A DNA stretch of 64,000 nucleotides from Burkholderia stagnalis (GCF_902830275.1 NZ_CADESW010000005.1:62001-126000); one strand, 5' to 3'; counted from the first letter of the stretch, positions 32,156 to 41,665 are shown. A program made the numbers and translations. Notes: a model not told the origin generated them from the letters alone.

Positions 32156-33571
32156 ATGTCCGAACCTGCTTCGACGTTGGCGCCGGAACGCGCCGGCAGC
32201 GCATGTACCGATGCCTTTCTGCATGACATCTGGCATGCGCTGAACGGCGACGCCGACCTTCTGAACACGCTGACGTTCAGCGGTTCGGGCGTGTTGCCGT
32301 CGGTATTTCCGGTGACCGATTTCGCTTCGGCCGCGATCGGCGCGGCGAGCGTGGCGATCGCCGAACTCGTGCGGCACGCGAACGGCACGTTGCCCGCCGT
32401 CGATGTGAACCGGCGCTACGCGTCGCTGTGGTTCGGCACGTCGCTGCGCCCGCACGGGTGGGCCATGCCGCCGCAATGGGACGTGATCGCGGGCGACTAT
32501 CGCACCGCCGACGGCTGGATCCGGCTGCACACGAATGCGCCGCACCACCGCGACGCGGCGCTCGCGGTGCTGCGCACGCCGCTCGACCGCGCGGCCGTCG
32601 CGCGCGCAGTCGCTGGCTGGCGAAAGCACGAACTCGAAGCCGCGGTGATCGCGCAGGGCGGTTGCGCGGCCGCGATGCACACGCAGGACGAATGGGCCCG
32701 CCATCCGCAGGGCGTCGCGGTGCAGGCCGAGCCGCTGCTGATCCACGATGCGATTGCCGCCGAAGGGCCGCGAGCGTCCTGGACGGCGCCGGCCGCGCGG
32801 CCGCTGCACGGCGTGCGCGTGCTCGATCTCACGCGCATTCTCGCGGGCCCGGTCGCCACCCGCTTTCTCGCAGGCTTCGGCGCGGACGTGCTGCGCGTCG
32901 ATCCGATCGACTGGGACGAGCCGAACCTCGTGCCCGAAGTCGTGCTCGGCAAACGTTGTGCACGCATCGATCTCAAATCGCGGGAAGGGCGCGCACTGCT
33001 GCGCGACCTGATCCGCGATGCCGACGTGATGGTGCACGGCTACCGGCCCGATGCGCTCGACCGCCTCGGCTTCGACGCCGACGAGCGGCGGCGGATCAAT
33101 CCGGGGCTCGTCGACGTGTCGCTCGATGCATACGGCTGGAGCGGGCCGTGGCGGGGACGCCGGGGTTTCGACAGCCTGTTGCAGACGAGCACGGGCCTCG
33201 TCGAAACGGCGATGCGCGCGACGGGCGCGGACCGTCCGGTGCCGCTGCCGGTGCAGGCGCTCGATCACGGCACGGGCTACCTGCTGGCCGCCGCCGCGAT
33301 TCGCGGGCTGACGCGCCGGCTGGCGGCACACACCGGCACGCGCACGCGCGCATCGCTGGCACGGACGGCGCTGCTGTTTGCGTCGGGCGGTATGCAGGCA
33401 CAGGACCGGGCGCTGATCGTTCCCGAAGACGCGCGCGACCTGTCGGCCACGATCGAGGACACGAGCTGGGGCCCGGCGCGGCGCGTGCATGCGCCGGTGC
33501 AGGTCGATGGCGCGCCGATGCACTGGGCGCATCCGGCGCGCGCACTGGGTTCGTCGATCGCCGCGTGGTAG
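32156..33571 (+). CDS. CaiB/BaiF family III CoA transferase (long form)
   Basis: 471 aa from the ATG at 32156. An N-terminal region of about 210 aa (DFASAAIGAASVAIAELVRH, LRPHGWAMPPQWDVIAGDYR) precedes a second CaiB-like segment, HGVRVLDLTRILAGPVATRF, then AYGWSGPWRGRRGFDSLLQT with the conserved Asp (GFDS). The arrangement is that of the long CoA-transferase form that packs pieces of two CaiB-type subunits. The substrate is unknown; nothing nearby is metabolically linked. Confidence 0.82.
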   Translation: MSEPASTLAPERAGSACTDAFLHDIWHALNGDADLLNTLTFSGSGVLPSVFPVTDFASAAIGAASVAIAELVRHANGTLPAVDVNRRYASLWFGTSLRPHGWAMPPQWDVIAGDYRTADGWIRLHTNAPHHRDAALAVLRTPLDRAAVARAVAGWRKHELEAAVIAQGGCAAAMHTQDEWARHPQGVAVQAEPLLIHDAIAAEGPRASWTAPAARPLHGVRVLDLTRILAGPVATRFLAGFGADVLRVDPIDWDEPNLVPEVVLGKRCARIDLKSREGRALLRDLIRDADVMVHGYRPDALDRLGFDADERRRINPGLVDVSLDAYGWSGPWRGRRGFDSLLQTSTGLVETAMRATGADRPVPLPVQALDHGTGYLLAAAAIRGLTRRLAAHTGTRTRASLARTALLFASGGMQAQDRALIVPEDARDLSATIEDTSWGPARRVHAPVQVDGAPMHWAHPARALGSSIAAW

Positions 33572-33607
33572 CGGCACGCGCGTCGCGCGGCCCGGCCGTA
33601 AACGATC

Positions 33608-33635
33608 GCGGGCCCCGCATCGCTGCGGGGCCCGC
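33608..33635. terminator. bidirectional hairpin between CoA transferase and pirin genes
   Basis: 11-bp perfect stem GCGGGCCCCGC / GCGGGGCCCGC around the 6-nt loop ATCGCT, between convergent genes. Confidence 0.6.
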
Positions 33636-33656
33636 CTATCGGCGTCACGCGTCAGC

Positions 33657-34382
33657 TCACGCCCATTCGGCCGTCACTTCGACCGGACGCAGGTCGAACA
33701 CCAATACTTCGGCATCCTTGCCGTCCGCGAATGCCAGCGCTTCCTCGCCGCGCACGCGGGCGCCGTCGCCTTCGCCGAGCGTCTTGCCGTTGACCGTCAC
33801 GCTGCCGCGTGCGACGTGCACGTACGCAAACCGGTCCGGCGGCAGCGTGAGCGTCGCGCGCTCGTCGCCGTCGAACAGGCCCGCGTAGATGCGCGTGTCC
33901 TGGCGGATCTTGAGCGAGCCGGCGGCGCCGTCCGGCGACACGACGAGCGTCAGCTTGCCGCGCTTGTCGTCGGCCGGAATGTTCGTCTGCTGGTAGCGCG
34001 GCTGAGCGCCTTTCTCCGACGGCCCGACCCAGATCTGCAGGAAGTGCACCGACGCGTCATGCGAGTGGTTGAACTCGCTGTGCCGCACGCCGGTGCCGGC
34101 GCTCATCAGCTGCACGTCGCCGGGCACGATCACCGAGCCCGTGCCCATCGAATCCTTGTGCTCCAGCGCACCGTCGAGCACGTACGACAGGATTTCCATG
34201 TCGCGGTGCGGGTGCGTGCCGAAGCCGCGGCCCGGCATCACGCGGTCGTCGTTGATCACGAGCAGGTCGGAGAAGCCGACTTGCTGCGGATCGTAGTAGT
34301 TCGCGAACGAGAACGTGTGACGGGAGCTGAGCCAGCCATGTTCGGCGCGGCCGCGTTGGTTTGCTGCTCGGATCTCAATCAT
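33657..34382 (-). CDS. pirin-family bicupin (YhhW-like)
   Basis: 241 aa from the ATG at 34382 (MIEIRAANQRG), with GAGGA upstream at good spacing; the frame also opens at a TTG five codons earlier. The metal ligands are visible in the N-terminal cupin as THPHRDMEI (His, His) and GVRHSEFNHS (His, Glu). SSRHTFSFANYYDPQQVGFS and GDVQLMSAGTGVRHSE match E. coli YhhW, which has quercetin 2,3-dioxygenase activity in vitro. The physiological role is unclear. Divergent from a LysR gene, a common pirin arrangement. Confidence 0.93.
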   Translation of the reverse strand: MIEIRAANQRGRAEHGWLSSRHTFSFANYYDPQQVGFSDLLVINDDRVMPGRGFGTHPHRDMEILSYVLDGALEHKDSMGTGSVIVPGDVQLMSAGTGVRHSEFNHSHDASVHFLQIWVGPSEKGAQPRYQQTNIPADDKRGKLTLVVSPDGAAGSLKIRQDTRIYAGLFDGDERATLTLPPDRFAYVHVARGSVTVNGKTLGEGDGARVRGEEALAFADGKDAEVLVFDLRPVEVTAEWA

Positions 34383-34458
34383 TTGGTATGTCCTCAAAGT
34401 CGCCGAACCTCGAAAGTGGGCCCGGCCGATCGTTGAGATGAATCTTAAGTCAATCGAT

Positions 34459-34486
34459 TTGACAAATAAATCGCCTATAAGATAAT
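34459..34486 (+). promoter_or_regulatory. LysR gene promoter in the pirin/lysR divergent region
   Basis: -35 TTGACA (34459-34464), 16-bp spacer, -10 GATAAT (34481-34486). The near-palindrome TCAATCGATTTGA overlaps the -35, a possible LysR (T-N11-A) site for both divergent genes. Confidence 0.5.
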
Positions 34487-34510
34487 CACTGTCACATTGA
34501 GGTGGACAAT

Positions 34511-35401
34511 ATGGAACTGGGCGATCTGAGGATTTTTGTGGCGACGGTCGATGCGGGCAGCTTCACGGCGGCCGCCGACCAGCTGATGCTGTCGAAGCAG
34601 TTCGTCAGCCGGCGCACGATGGCGCTCGAGGCGGCGCTCGGCGTGCGCCTGTTGCTGCGCAACACGCGCAACCTGGCCGTGACCGAATCGGGGCACGAGT
34701 TTTATGCGCGCGCGCAGCGGATCCTCGCCGAGGTGGCCGATGCCGAGCAGGCGATGTCGGTGCGCAGCACGGAGCTGCACGGCTCGCTGAAGATCAGTGC
34801 GCCGCTGTCGTTCGGGATCACGCACCTGTCGCCGCTGGTCGCCGAGTTTCTCGCCGCGCACCCGGCCGTGCGGCTCAATCTCGACCTGACCGACCGGCGC
34901 GTCGACCTGATCGGCGAAGGCTTCGACCTCGTGCTGCGGATCGGCCCGCTCGAGGATTCGACGCTGGTGGCCCGCCCGCTCGGGCAGTGGCGGATGATCG
35001 CGTGCTGCAGCCCGGCCTACCTGCGCGAGCATGGCGCGCCGGCGACGCCGGCGGACCTGCACGCGCACGTCTGCCTGCTGTATGGGCGCGAGCGGCGGGT
35101 GGGCTGGGAGTTCCGGGTGGACGGCGCGGCGCGCACCTTCGACGTGCAGGGGCCGCTCGTTGCGAACAACGGCGAAGTGGTGCGCGACGCGGCGATCGCC
35201 GGGCTCGGCATCGCGCTGCTGCCGCACTTCATCGTCGGCGGGGCGCTCGACAGCGGCGCGCTCGTGCCGGTGCTCGATGCGTATGCGCCGCAGGCGCTGA
35301 AGCTGAATGCAGTCTTTCCGCAGCATCGGGAAGGGTTCGTCACGCTGCGCACGTTCATTGCGTTCCTGGCCGAGCGGCTGGAGCCGGGGCTGTCGGGTTG
35401 A
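34511..35401 (+). CDS. LysR-family regulator (probable pirin regulator)
   Basis: 296 aa from the ATG at 34511, behind GAGGT; a GTG at 34502 is an alternative. HTH: MELGDLRIFVATVDAGSFTA then SKQFVSRRTMALEAALGVRL. The effector domain begins LHGSLKISAPLSFGITHLSP, of the CrgA/DsdC-like type. Divergent from the pirin gene. Inducer unknown. Confidence 0.92.
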   Translation: MELGDLRIFVATVDAGSFTAAADQLMLSKQFVSRRTMALEAALGVRLLLRNTRNLAVTESGHEFYARAQRILAEVADAEQAMSVRSTELHGSLKISAPLSFGITHLSPLVAEFLAAHPAVRLNLDLTDRRVDLIGEGFDLVLRIGPLEDSTLVARPLGQWRMIACCSPAYLREHGAPATPADLHAHVCLLYGRERRVGWEFRVDGAARTFDVQGPLVANNGEVVRDAAIAGLGIALLPHFIVGGALDSGALVPVLDAYAPQALKLNAVFPQHREGFVTLRTFIAFLAERLEPGLSG

Positions 35402-35500
35402 TCCTGGGCCGGCCTCGGGCTTCGTCGAGCTCCGTTGCTTCAGTCGCGCGATAGTTCCATGCCCGGTTCGGAATGGATCGGAAGCGCGAGATGGCAAGGG

Positions 35501-36841
35501 TTATCGAAACGTGGTCGTGTCGATCCCATGCCGGGCAATCTTGTCGTACAGCGTCTTGCGAGGCAGCCCCAATGCCTCGGCGGCCATGATGACCTGCCCG
35601 CCCGCATGACGCAGCGCCTCCTCGATGCACGCTCGTTCCGCTCGCGCCATGCGCGACGCGAGCGAGTCGGCGCCGGCCGGCAGTTGTGGCAGACCGTCGT
35701 CAACGCCCAGGCAGAACCGCTCGGCCACGTTCTTCAGTTCGCGCACGTTGCCGGGCCAGTCATGAAGCTGCCAGCGCATCATGTCCTCCGGCGCCCATGC
35801 CGGCTCCGGCTTGTCGTAGCGGACGCTCGCCGCGCGAACGAAGTGCGCGAACAGCTCCGGAATATCCTCCGCGCGCTGTCTCAGCGGCGGCAGGTCGATC
35901 GACACGACATTGAGCCGGTAGTACAGATCCGAGCGAAACCGCCCCTGGTCCGACAGTTGCTTGAGATCCTGCTTGACCGCGCCAATCACGCGGACGTCGA
36001 CCGAGATCGACGCGTTGCTGCCGAGCCGCTCGATGCTGCGTTCCTGCAGCACGCGCAGCAGCTTCGCCTGGAGCGCGAGCGGCATCGTTTCGAGTTCGTC
36101 GAGAAACAGCGTGCCTCTGTTCGCGTATTCGAACTTGCCGATGCGCCGCTGGTGGGCGCCCGTAAACGCGCCCGGCTCGTGACCGAATATTTCGCTTTCG
36201 AACACCGCCTCAGGCAGCGCCGCGCAGTTCAGTGCGACGAACGGGCCCGGGCGGCGGCTGGCCGCGTGGAGCGCCCGCGCCAGAACTTCCTTGCCGGTGC
36301 CGGTTTCGCCGACGATCAGGACATCGGCGCCCGTGGGCCCGATCGCATCGATGAGCGCATGGATGCGCTGCATCGCCGGCGAGCGGCCGAGCAACGGCCG
36401 TTCGCTGCTCAGTTGCGCGCGCAGGCTCTGGTTCTCCATCACGAGCTTGCGGTGCGCCAGCGCCCGCCGCACGGTATCGACGAGCCGGTCGGAGTGAAAC
36501 GGCTTCTCGATGAAGTCGTACGCACCGGAGCGCATCGCGCCGACCGCCATCGCAACATCGCCGTGCCCGGTCGTCAGGATGACGGGTATGCCGGCTTCCG
36601 CGGGGCGCGCCTTGATGCTGTCGAGCAGCGTGAGACCGTCGATGCCGGGCAGCCGGACATCGCTGACGATCACCGCCGGTGGATCATCGGTGAGCGCGGC
36701 GAACGCGCTTTCGGCGTCCTCGAACTCGCGAACGTCGATGCCTTCGAGCCTCAGTGCTTGCGCACAGCCGAGCAGCACTGCCGGGTCGTCGTCGATCACG
36801 TAGACGGCGTGCGCGCCGTGCGTGGTGTTCAGGTTCGTCAT
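35501..36841 (-). CDS. sigma-54-dependent response regulator, MifR/DctD type
   Basis: 446 aa. Receiver domain with phospho-acceptor D61 (VIVSDVRLPGID). AAA+ domain with Walker A GETGTGKE (178-185), the sigma-54 contact loop GAFTGA (224-229) and GTLFLDELETMPLALQAKLL. A C-terminal Fis-type HTH (AERACIEEALRHAGGQVIMA, LGLPRKTLYDKIARHGI) completes it. The start overlaps the kinase stop by 4 nt. The adjacent alpha-ketoglutarate permease has a sigma-54 promoter, so it is the expected target, as for MifR in P. aeruginosa. DctD is the alternative name. Confidence 0.93.
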   Translation of the reverse strand: MTNLNTTHGAHAVYVIDDDPAVLLGCAQALRLEGIDVREFEDAESAFAALTDDPPAVIVSDVRLPGIDGLTLLDSIKARPAEAGIPVILTTGHGDVAMAVGAMRSGAYDFIEKPFHSDRLVDTVRRALAHRKLVMENQSLRAQLSSERPLLGRSPAMQRIHALIDAIGPTGADVLIVGETGTGKEVLARALHAASRRPGPFVALNCAALPEAVFESEIFGHEPGAFTGAHQRRIGKFEYANRGTLFLDELETMPLALQAKLLRVLQERSIERLGSNASISVDVRVIGAVKQDLKQLSDQGRFRSDLYYRLNVVSIDLPPLRQRAEDIPELFAHFVRAASVRYDKPEPAWAPEDMMRWQLHDWPGNVRELKNVAERFCLGVDDGLPQLPAGADSLASRMARAERACIEEALRHAGGQVIMAAEALGLPRKTLYDKIARHGIDTTTFR

Positions 36842-38715
36842 GTCGATAGTGAAGCTTTCGTTACGCGTTGCAGTTCGATCGTGAAGACCGCACCGCCTTC
36901 GTCGCGATTGCGCGCATGCAGGCGGCCGCCAAATTCGTCGACGATGGCCTGCGAGATCGCCAGCCCGAGGCCGAGCCCCTTTCCGGCCGGTTTCGTCGTG
37001 AAGAACGGTTCGAAGAGGCGCGCCATGACGTCCGGCGCGATGCCGTTGCCGCTGTCGGCCACGCTGACGCGCACGAATTCTCCGGACACGTCGGTCGTGA
37101 CTGCGACCTGGCGGGCCGCGACGGCCGCCGCACTGGCGTCGATCGCGTTGGCGAGCAGGTTGACAAGCACCTGTTCGATCCGGATCGAACTGGCCAGCAC
37201 GATGGCGTCCGGCGGCACCGGCTCGACGCGGATCGTCACCCCGGCCGCTTTCCGGTGCTGCTCGATCAGGAGCAGCGCCTGGCGCAGCGATTCGCCGATC
37301 GATACCGGCTCCCGGATGATCCCTTCGTGCCGCGAGAATCCCTTCACGTGCGCGACGATCTTGCCCATCCGGTCGGCCAGCTCGTTGATCAGCACGAGGT
37401 TGCGCGTCAGATCGCCCGAGCGGCCCAGCTCGGTCATGCGCACGGCGTTGCTCGACAGTGTCATGATCGCGGCCAGCGGCTGGTTCAGCTCGTGCGTGAT
37501 GCCGGCCGCCAGCTGGCCGAGCGCAGCGAGCTTGCCGGCCTGGATCGCGGTGTCGCGCGTGTCGCGCAGGATGCGTCGAGCAGCATCGAGCGCGTCGACC
37601 TTCTCTTCGAGCGTCGCGTTGGCCCGAGTCAGTTCGGCGGTGCGCTCGGCGATCCGCTGCTCGATGTCGCGGTGCGCTTCCAGCAACGCAACGCGTGCAT
37701 GCTGCCGCTCCTTCTTCCGGCTGTTGCGGAGCCAGACGAGCGTGACGAGCGCAAACGCGAGCGCCGTCGCGGCGGCCGCGCTGATGGACGCGAACGCCGC
37801 GCCGCGTCGGTCATCGGCCGGATCGACGAGCACGGCGACCTTCCAGCCGAGCGGGCCGACCGGACGATACACGACGCGATACCAGTCGGGACGTCCGCCG
37901 AACGGCGCGACATGGAGCCGATCCGGCGGGGCGGCCCTTTGCGGGGTACCGCGCGGGAGCGCGGTGATCGTTCGGAGCGGCGCGTCGCCATATTGCCGCG
38001 TCTCGTCGAGCTTGCGGCGTGAGTCGGCAGAAAGCGGCGTGAGTGCGCGATAACGCCAGCCGGTCACGGACGACAGGAATGTCACGTTGTCCCCGTCGAT
38101 TACCAGCACAATGTCGCCGCTTTTCGTCAACGCGGATTCGTATCGGTCGAGTGATGACTTGATCGCAACCGCGCCGATCGGACGGCGCTCAGGATGGGCA
38201 AGGTCCCTGATCGGCACTGCGAGGAAGTAGCCAGCCTCCCCCGTGGTATTGCCGACGCCGTAGAAACGTCCGACGCCGTGCTGCATCGCGTTCGAGAAAT
38301 AGGGGCGAAATGCGTAGTTCGAGCCGACGAAACTCCCCGGACTGTCGCTGTTGCTCGCGGCGAGGGTGGCGCCGTTCGCGGTCATGACATACGCGGCGGA
38401 GAGTTCCGCGTTGGTCTGGACGGCCTTCAGATAGGTGTTGGCCTGCTCGCGCAACTGTGCGTTTCCCGGATCGTCCAGCAGTTGCGCGAGCACGGGCTCG
38501 AGTGCGGCGATGCGCGGCAGCGATTCGTAGCGCGCGAGCTGCGATTCCAGCGTCAGGGCGTAAAACGACGCACGCTGTGCGACTTCGGCGACGTGCACGC
38601 GCGCGTAATGCCGCAGCGCGAGCACGTAGGTCAACCACGCGGTCGCGCCGCAGCACGCGATGATCGCGAGCGTGGCCGTCGCGCGGCGCAGCCGCCTGGC
38701 GGTGCGTGGATTCAT
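36838..38715 (-). CDS. sensor histidine kinase, MifS/DctB type
   Basis: 625 aa. TM1 (ATLAIIACCGATAWLTYVLA) and a periplasmic double-PAS (dCache) sensor of about 270 aa, containing PGSFVGSNYAFRPYFSNAMQ, typical of C4-dicarboxylate sensors. TM2 is near residue 315, followed by a coiled linker. HisKA domain has the phospho-His in AAGITHELNQPLAAIM (about residue 411). HATPase with NLLANAIDAS, DSGNGI and KGLGLGLAISQAI. Pairs with the regulator at 35501. The signal is probably a dicarboxylate or 2-oxoglutarate. Confidence 0.92.
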   Translation of the reverse strand: MNPRTARRLRRATATLAIIACCGATAWLTYVLALRHYARVHVAEVAQRASFYALTLESQLARYESLPRIAALEPVLAQLLDDPGNAQLREQANTYLKAVQTNAELSAAYVMTANGATLAASNSDSPGSFVGSNYAFRPYFSNAMQHGVGRFYGVGNTTGEAGYFLAVPIRDLAHPERRPIGAVAIKSSLDRYESALTKSGDIVLVIDGDNVTFLSSVTGWRYRALTPLSADSRRKLDETRQYGDAPLRTITALPRGTPQRAAPPDRLHVAPFGGRPDWYRVVYRPVGPLGWKVAVLVDPADDRRGAAFASISAAAATALAFALVTLVWLRNSRKKERQHARVALLEAHRDIEQRIAERTAELTRANATLEEKVDALDAARRILRDTRDTAIQAGKLAALGQLAAGITHELNQPLAAIMTLSSNAVRMTELGRSGDLTRNLVLINELADRMGKIVAHVKGFSRHEGIIREPVSIGESLRQALLLIEQHRKAAGVTIRVEPVPPDAIVLASSIRIEQVLVNLLANAIDASAAAVAARQVAVTTDVSGEFVRVSVADSGNGIAPDVMARLFEPFFTTKPAGKGLGLGLAISQAIVDEFGGRLHARNRDEGGAVFTIELQRVTKASLST

Positions 38716-38766
38716 CGCGCGGCGCCCTCGATGCGGGCACTGCGCGGCGAGATGGCGCGGCCGGCG

Positions 38767-40128
38767 TCAGTCCTTGATGAGCGAATGCTTGCCGGTGTCG
38801 CGCATGCAGACGTAGACGAGCAGCGAACAGAAGATTGCCGCGGTGACGTACCAGTAGAAGAGCGTTTCATGACCTGCCTGTTTGAGCCAGAGTGCCAGAT
38901 ACTCCGCGGTGCCGCCGAAGATCGAGACGGTCAGCGCGTACGGAAAGCCGACGCCCAGTGCCCGGATTTTCGCAGGAAACAGCTCTGCCTTGACGACCGC
39001 GTTGATCGACGTATAGCCCGACACGATCACGAGCGCTGCCATGTTCAGCAGGAAGGCCGTCCATGCGTCGTGCGTGTGGCTGATGGCCGTCATGATCGGC
39101 ACCGTGAACAGCGTGCCGAGCACGCCGAACGTGATCAGGACCGGGCGGCGGCCGATGCGGTCGGAAATCCAGCCGACGACGGGTTGAAGCAGAGCGAACA
39201 GCGCGAGCGACGCCGCGGACACGAGCGTCGCGTCGTGCTTGCTCATGCCGACCGTGTTGACGAGGAATTTCTGCATGTAGATCGAGTACGTATAGAACGC
39301 GATCGTGCCGCCGATCGTCAGGCCCACCACGGTCAGGACCGCACGCGGGTGCTTGCGCAACTCGGCCAGTGCATTCTGTTTCTCCTGTTTCTTCTGCGCG
39401 CCGCGGGCCTTTTCGAACTCACCCGTTTCCTCCATCGACGAGCGCAGGCGCATCGCGGCGAGCGCGCCGGCCGCGCCGATGAAGAACGGAATGCGCCAGC
39501 CCCAGCTTTCGAGCTGGTGGGTCGTCAGCACGAACTGCTGAAGGACGATCAGTACCGCCAGCGCGAGCAGCTGGCCGGCGATGAGCGTCACGTACTGGAA
39601 GCTCGAATAGAAGCCGCGATCGCGCGCCGTCGCCACTTCGCTCAGGTAGGTGGCCGACGTGCCGTATTCGCCGCCGACGCTCAACCCCTGAAGCAGGCGC
39701 GCGACGACGAGCAGCGTGGGCGCCGCGACGCCGATCACGTCGTAGCCGGGGCACAGCGCGATGATGAGCGAGCCCATGCACATCAGCACGACCGATGCGA
39801 GCAGCGCCGGGCGGCGGCCGTAGCGATCGGCATAGACGCCCATCAGCCACCCGCCGATCGGGCGGGCAAGGAAGCCGACGGCAAAGACGGCGGCGGTGTT
39901 CAGCAGCTGGGCGGTCTGGTTGCCGGCCGGGAAGAACGAATGAGCGAAATACAGCGCGAAGGCCGAATACACGTACCAGTCGTACCACTCGATCAGGTTG
40001 CCCGCCGATCCGGAGAAGATCGACTTGAGGCGGCGCAGCTTGTCGGCGGACGGCGAGGCCGCCGGCGCTTGCGCGACAGCTCGGGGGGATTGTGCGTGCG
40101 CACCGGGTTCGGTAAAGGTCGGCTCCAT
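38767..40128 (-). CDS. kgtP: alpha-ketoglutarate permease (MHS family, KgtP-like)
   Basis: 453 aa, 12 membrane helices. MHS-family marks: GNLIEWYDWYVYSAFALYFA at TM1, GWLMGVYADRYGRRPALLAS in loop 2-3, RLLQGLSVGGEYGTSATYLS. It closely resembles KgtP, the proton symporter for 2-oxoglutarate. A ribosome site AGGAGACG precedes the ATG. The sigma-54 promoter at 40182-40196 and two activator-like sites lie upstream. It is followed after 51 nt by the two-component genes on the same strand. Confidence 0.9.
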   Translation of the reverse strand: MEPTFTEPGAHAQSPRAVAQAPAASPSADKLRRLKSIFSGSAGNLIEWYDWYVYSAFALYFAHSFFPAGNQTAQLLNTAAVFAVGFLARPIGGWLMGVYADRYGRRPALLASVVLMCMGSLIIALCPGYDVIGVAAPTLLVVARLLQGLSVGGEYGTSATYLSEVATARDRGFYSSFQYVTLIAGQLLALAVLIVLQQFVLTTHQLESWGWRIPFFIGAAGALAAMRLRSSMEETGEFEKARGAQKKQEKQNALAELRKHPRAVLTVVGLTIGGTIAFYTYSIYMQKFLVNTVGMSKHDATLVSAASLALFALLQPVVGWISDRIGRRPVLITFGVLGTLFTVPIMTAISHTHDAWTAFLLNMAALVIVSGYTSINAVVKAELFPAKIRALGVGFPYALTVSIFGGTAEYLALWLKQAGHETLFYWYVTAAIFCSLLVYVCMRDTGKHSLIKD

Positions 40129-40181
40129 GGCGTCTCCTGAAGTGTTATGAGCGTGCCGCTCGGGGCGGCTTCAGGACGAGT

Positions 40182-40196
40182 GCAACAATGGTGCCA
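40182..40196 (-). promoter_or_regulatory. sigma-54 promoter of the KgtP-like gene
   Basis: On the minus strand TGGCAC (40191-40196), 5 nt, TTGC (40182-40185). This is an exact match to the -24/-12 core TGGCAC-N5-TTGC. It lies 54 bp before the start codon at 40128 and the neighbouring regulator has the GAFTGA sigma-54 loop. Confidence 0.85.
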
Positions 40197-40278
40197 ACGC
40201 GCAAGTGTGGGGCTCGCATCATAAAGCATTGATTTTGTTGATATGTCCTTGATGTGGCGAACGAGACGGCAGGCCGTC

Positions 40279-40327
40279 TGTGCGGATTTCCGGAATTCGC
40301 CCGAGTTTTTGTGCGGCTGGCCGCCCA
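40279..40327. promoter_or_regulatory. two upstream activator-site candidates for the sigma-54 regulator
   Basis: TGTGCGGATTTCCGGAA (40279-40295) and TTGTGCGGCTGGCCGCCCA (40309-40327) both start TGTGCGG and are partly palindromic (GCGG..CCGC). They lie about 85 and 115 bp upstream of the -24 box with 30 bp between their starts, which suits tandem binding of a DctD-type dimer. The rest of 40328-40726 shows no gene. Confidence 0.5.
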
Positions 40328-40726
40328 GCTTCGAAGCGTCCGAGTCGGATGCAACACGCTGCGCGCGCATGAAGAGCCTGCCGTAAAGAGATGAGCAGAT
40401 TGATTTCCGCCAGTTCGGATTTCGTTTGCGATGAACCAGCAATAAGCACAGTGCTTGAATGGGTGGAGGCTATTGTCCACCAAAACGAGACAGCGAATCC
40501 GATTTCAACGGATTGATGATTCCTGTTGAGACAGTAGACTGCACACGTGCTTCGCCAGATCCGATCCGGCACCGCGCCAACAGGGCGCAACCGGATCGCA
40601 TCGCCGGCGGCAAGCCGCTCAGGCCTGCCGTCGATCGTGCGAGGGTGTAGTCCGTGGCATGCGTGCCCCGTTGCATCGGGATGCCGCCACCGGACGCGTG
40701 AATCCGTCAATTCAATGGGGCTTGCA

Positions 40727-41140
40727 ATGCGTTACGTTTCGCTGGAATCGAAGAAGGATGGGCTGCTGCTGGCGGCTCGCGTGCTGATGATGGTGTTGTT
40801 CGTGCTGTTCGGCTGGCAGAAGCTCACCGGCTTCTCGGGCACCGTCGCCTACATGGCGTCGACCGGCTCGCCGTCGCCCGAACTGTCCGCGGTGATCGCC
40901 GTCGCGCTCGAACTGGCCGGTGGCCTGTTGATCGCCATCGGCTTCTACACGCGACCGCTCGCGCTGCTGTTCGCGGCCTATACGCTCGCCACCGCGTTCA
41001 TCGGGCACCGCTACTGGTCGCTGAACGGGATGGAGCAGTACGTCGCGATGATCAACTTCTACAAGAACATCAGCATTCTCGGCGGGCTGTTGCTGCTTGC
41101 GCTGACTGGCCCGGGGAAGTATTCGCTCGACAGGAAGTGA
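40727..41140 (+). CDS. DoxX-family membrane protein
   Basis: 137 aa from the ATG at 40727; an ATG at 40715 is in frame too. Four membrane helices: LLLAARVLMMVLFVLFGWQK, then TVAYMASTGSPSPELSAVIA, GGLLIAIGFYTRPLALLFAA, and NISILGGLLLLAL. LFGWQKLTGFSG is the DoxX signature. Function unknown; some DoxX proteins help redox or thiosulfate systems. Followed by a classic terminator. Confidence 0.9.
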   Translation: MRYVSLESKKDGLLLAARVLMMVLFVLFGWQKLTGFSGTVAYMASTGSPSPELSAVIAVALELAGGLLIAIGFYTRPLALLFAAYTLATAFIGHRYWSLNGMEQYVAMINFYKNISILGGLLLLALTGPGKYSLDRK

Positions 41141-41171
41141 TGCGGCGCGGCATCGGTGATGGTGCGACTGG

Positions 41172-41200
41172 CCCGGCGTGCGGAAGCACGCCGGGTTTTT
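41172..41200 (+). terminator. intrinsic terminator after the DoxX gene
   Basis: 10-bp perfect stem CCCGGCGTGC / GCACGCCGGG, GGAA loop, followed by TTTTT. Located 31 nt after the stop. Confidence 0.92.
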
Positions 41201-41665
41201 GTCGTGATGGCGCTAGTAGGTAGATGTCGCCCGCTGTGGGGGGGACGTCTGATGCACGGGTACTTACCTTGTCCGGAGTACCGAGGTTCTTGCGAAATCA
41301 AGCGCCGTAGCTCGAATTGTCGTCAGCGACCAATGGCAAGCCACAGCGAACTGATAAAAGGCCGCCGGGCTACGTACTTCGACGATCGCGCTCACCCATT
41401 CGCCGATGCGAACATGCGGATCGGCAATCGAGAGCGCCGATGTGGTAGCGCGAAGAAGGACGGTTGCCGACCTGTTGCTGCCGGTCGAGCCGTTGCACGT
41501 CCGAAGGCAAGTGTCAGAGCACAACGGTCACTCGTTCTGAACATCCGATCGCTTGTCCTTCCTTAGCGGATCGGTTGCAGCGACCGAAAGTCCGGCGCAC
41601 CACGTGACTGACCTGACTCCAGCCCCGCACCCAGCCCGACCTGCGACCCCAATGGCAAGCAATGA
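41201..41665. other. gene-free stretch
   Basis: No frame here reads as a protein, and the base composition is visibly less G+C-biased than the surrounding genes. I see no RNA gene or repeat. Confidence 0.5.

Noticed and set aside
31535..33577. A 680-codon minus-strand open frame opposite the CoA transferase gene
   Set aside because: No domain, Arg/His-rich shadow. The plus strand has a clear CaiB/BaiF protein, promoter and start.
35435..38053. An 872-codon plus-strand frame opposite the two-component genes
   Set aside because: Shadow of the kinase and regulator genes; no recognisable domain.
40145..40483. A 112-codon minus-strand frame upstream of the KgtP-like gene
   Set aside because: It overlaps the sigma-54 promoter and activator-like sites and has no protein-like features.
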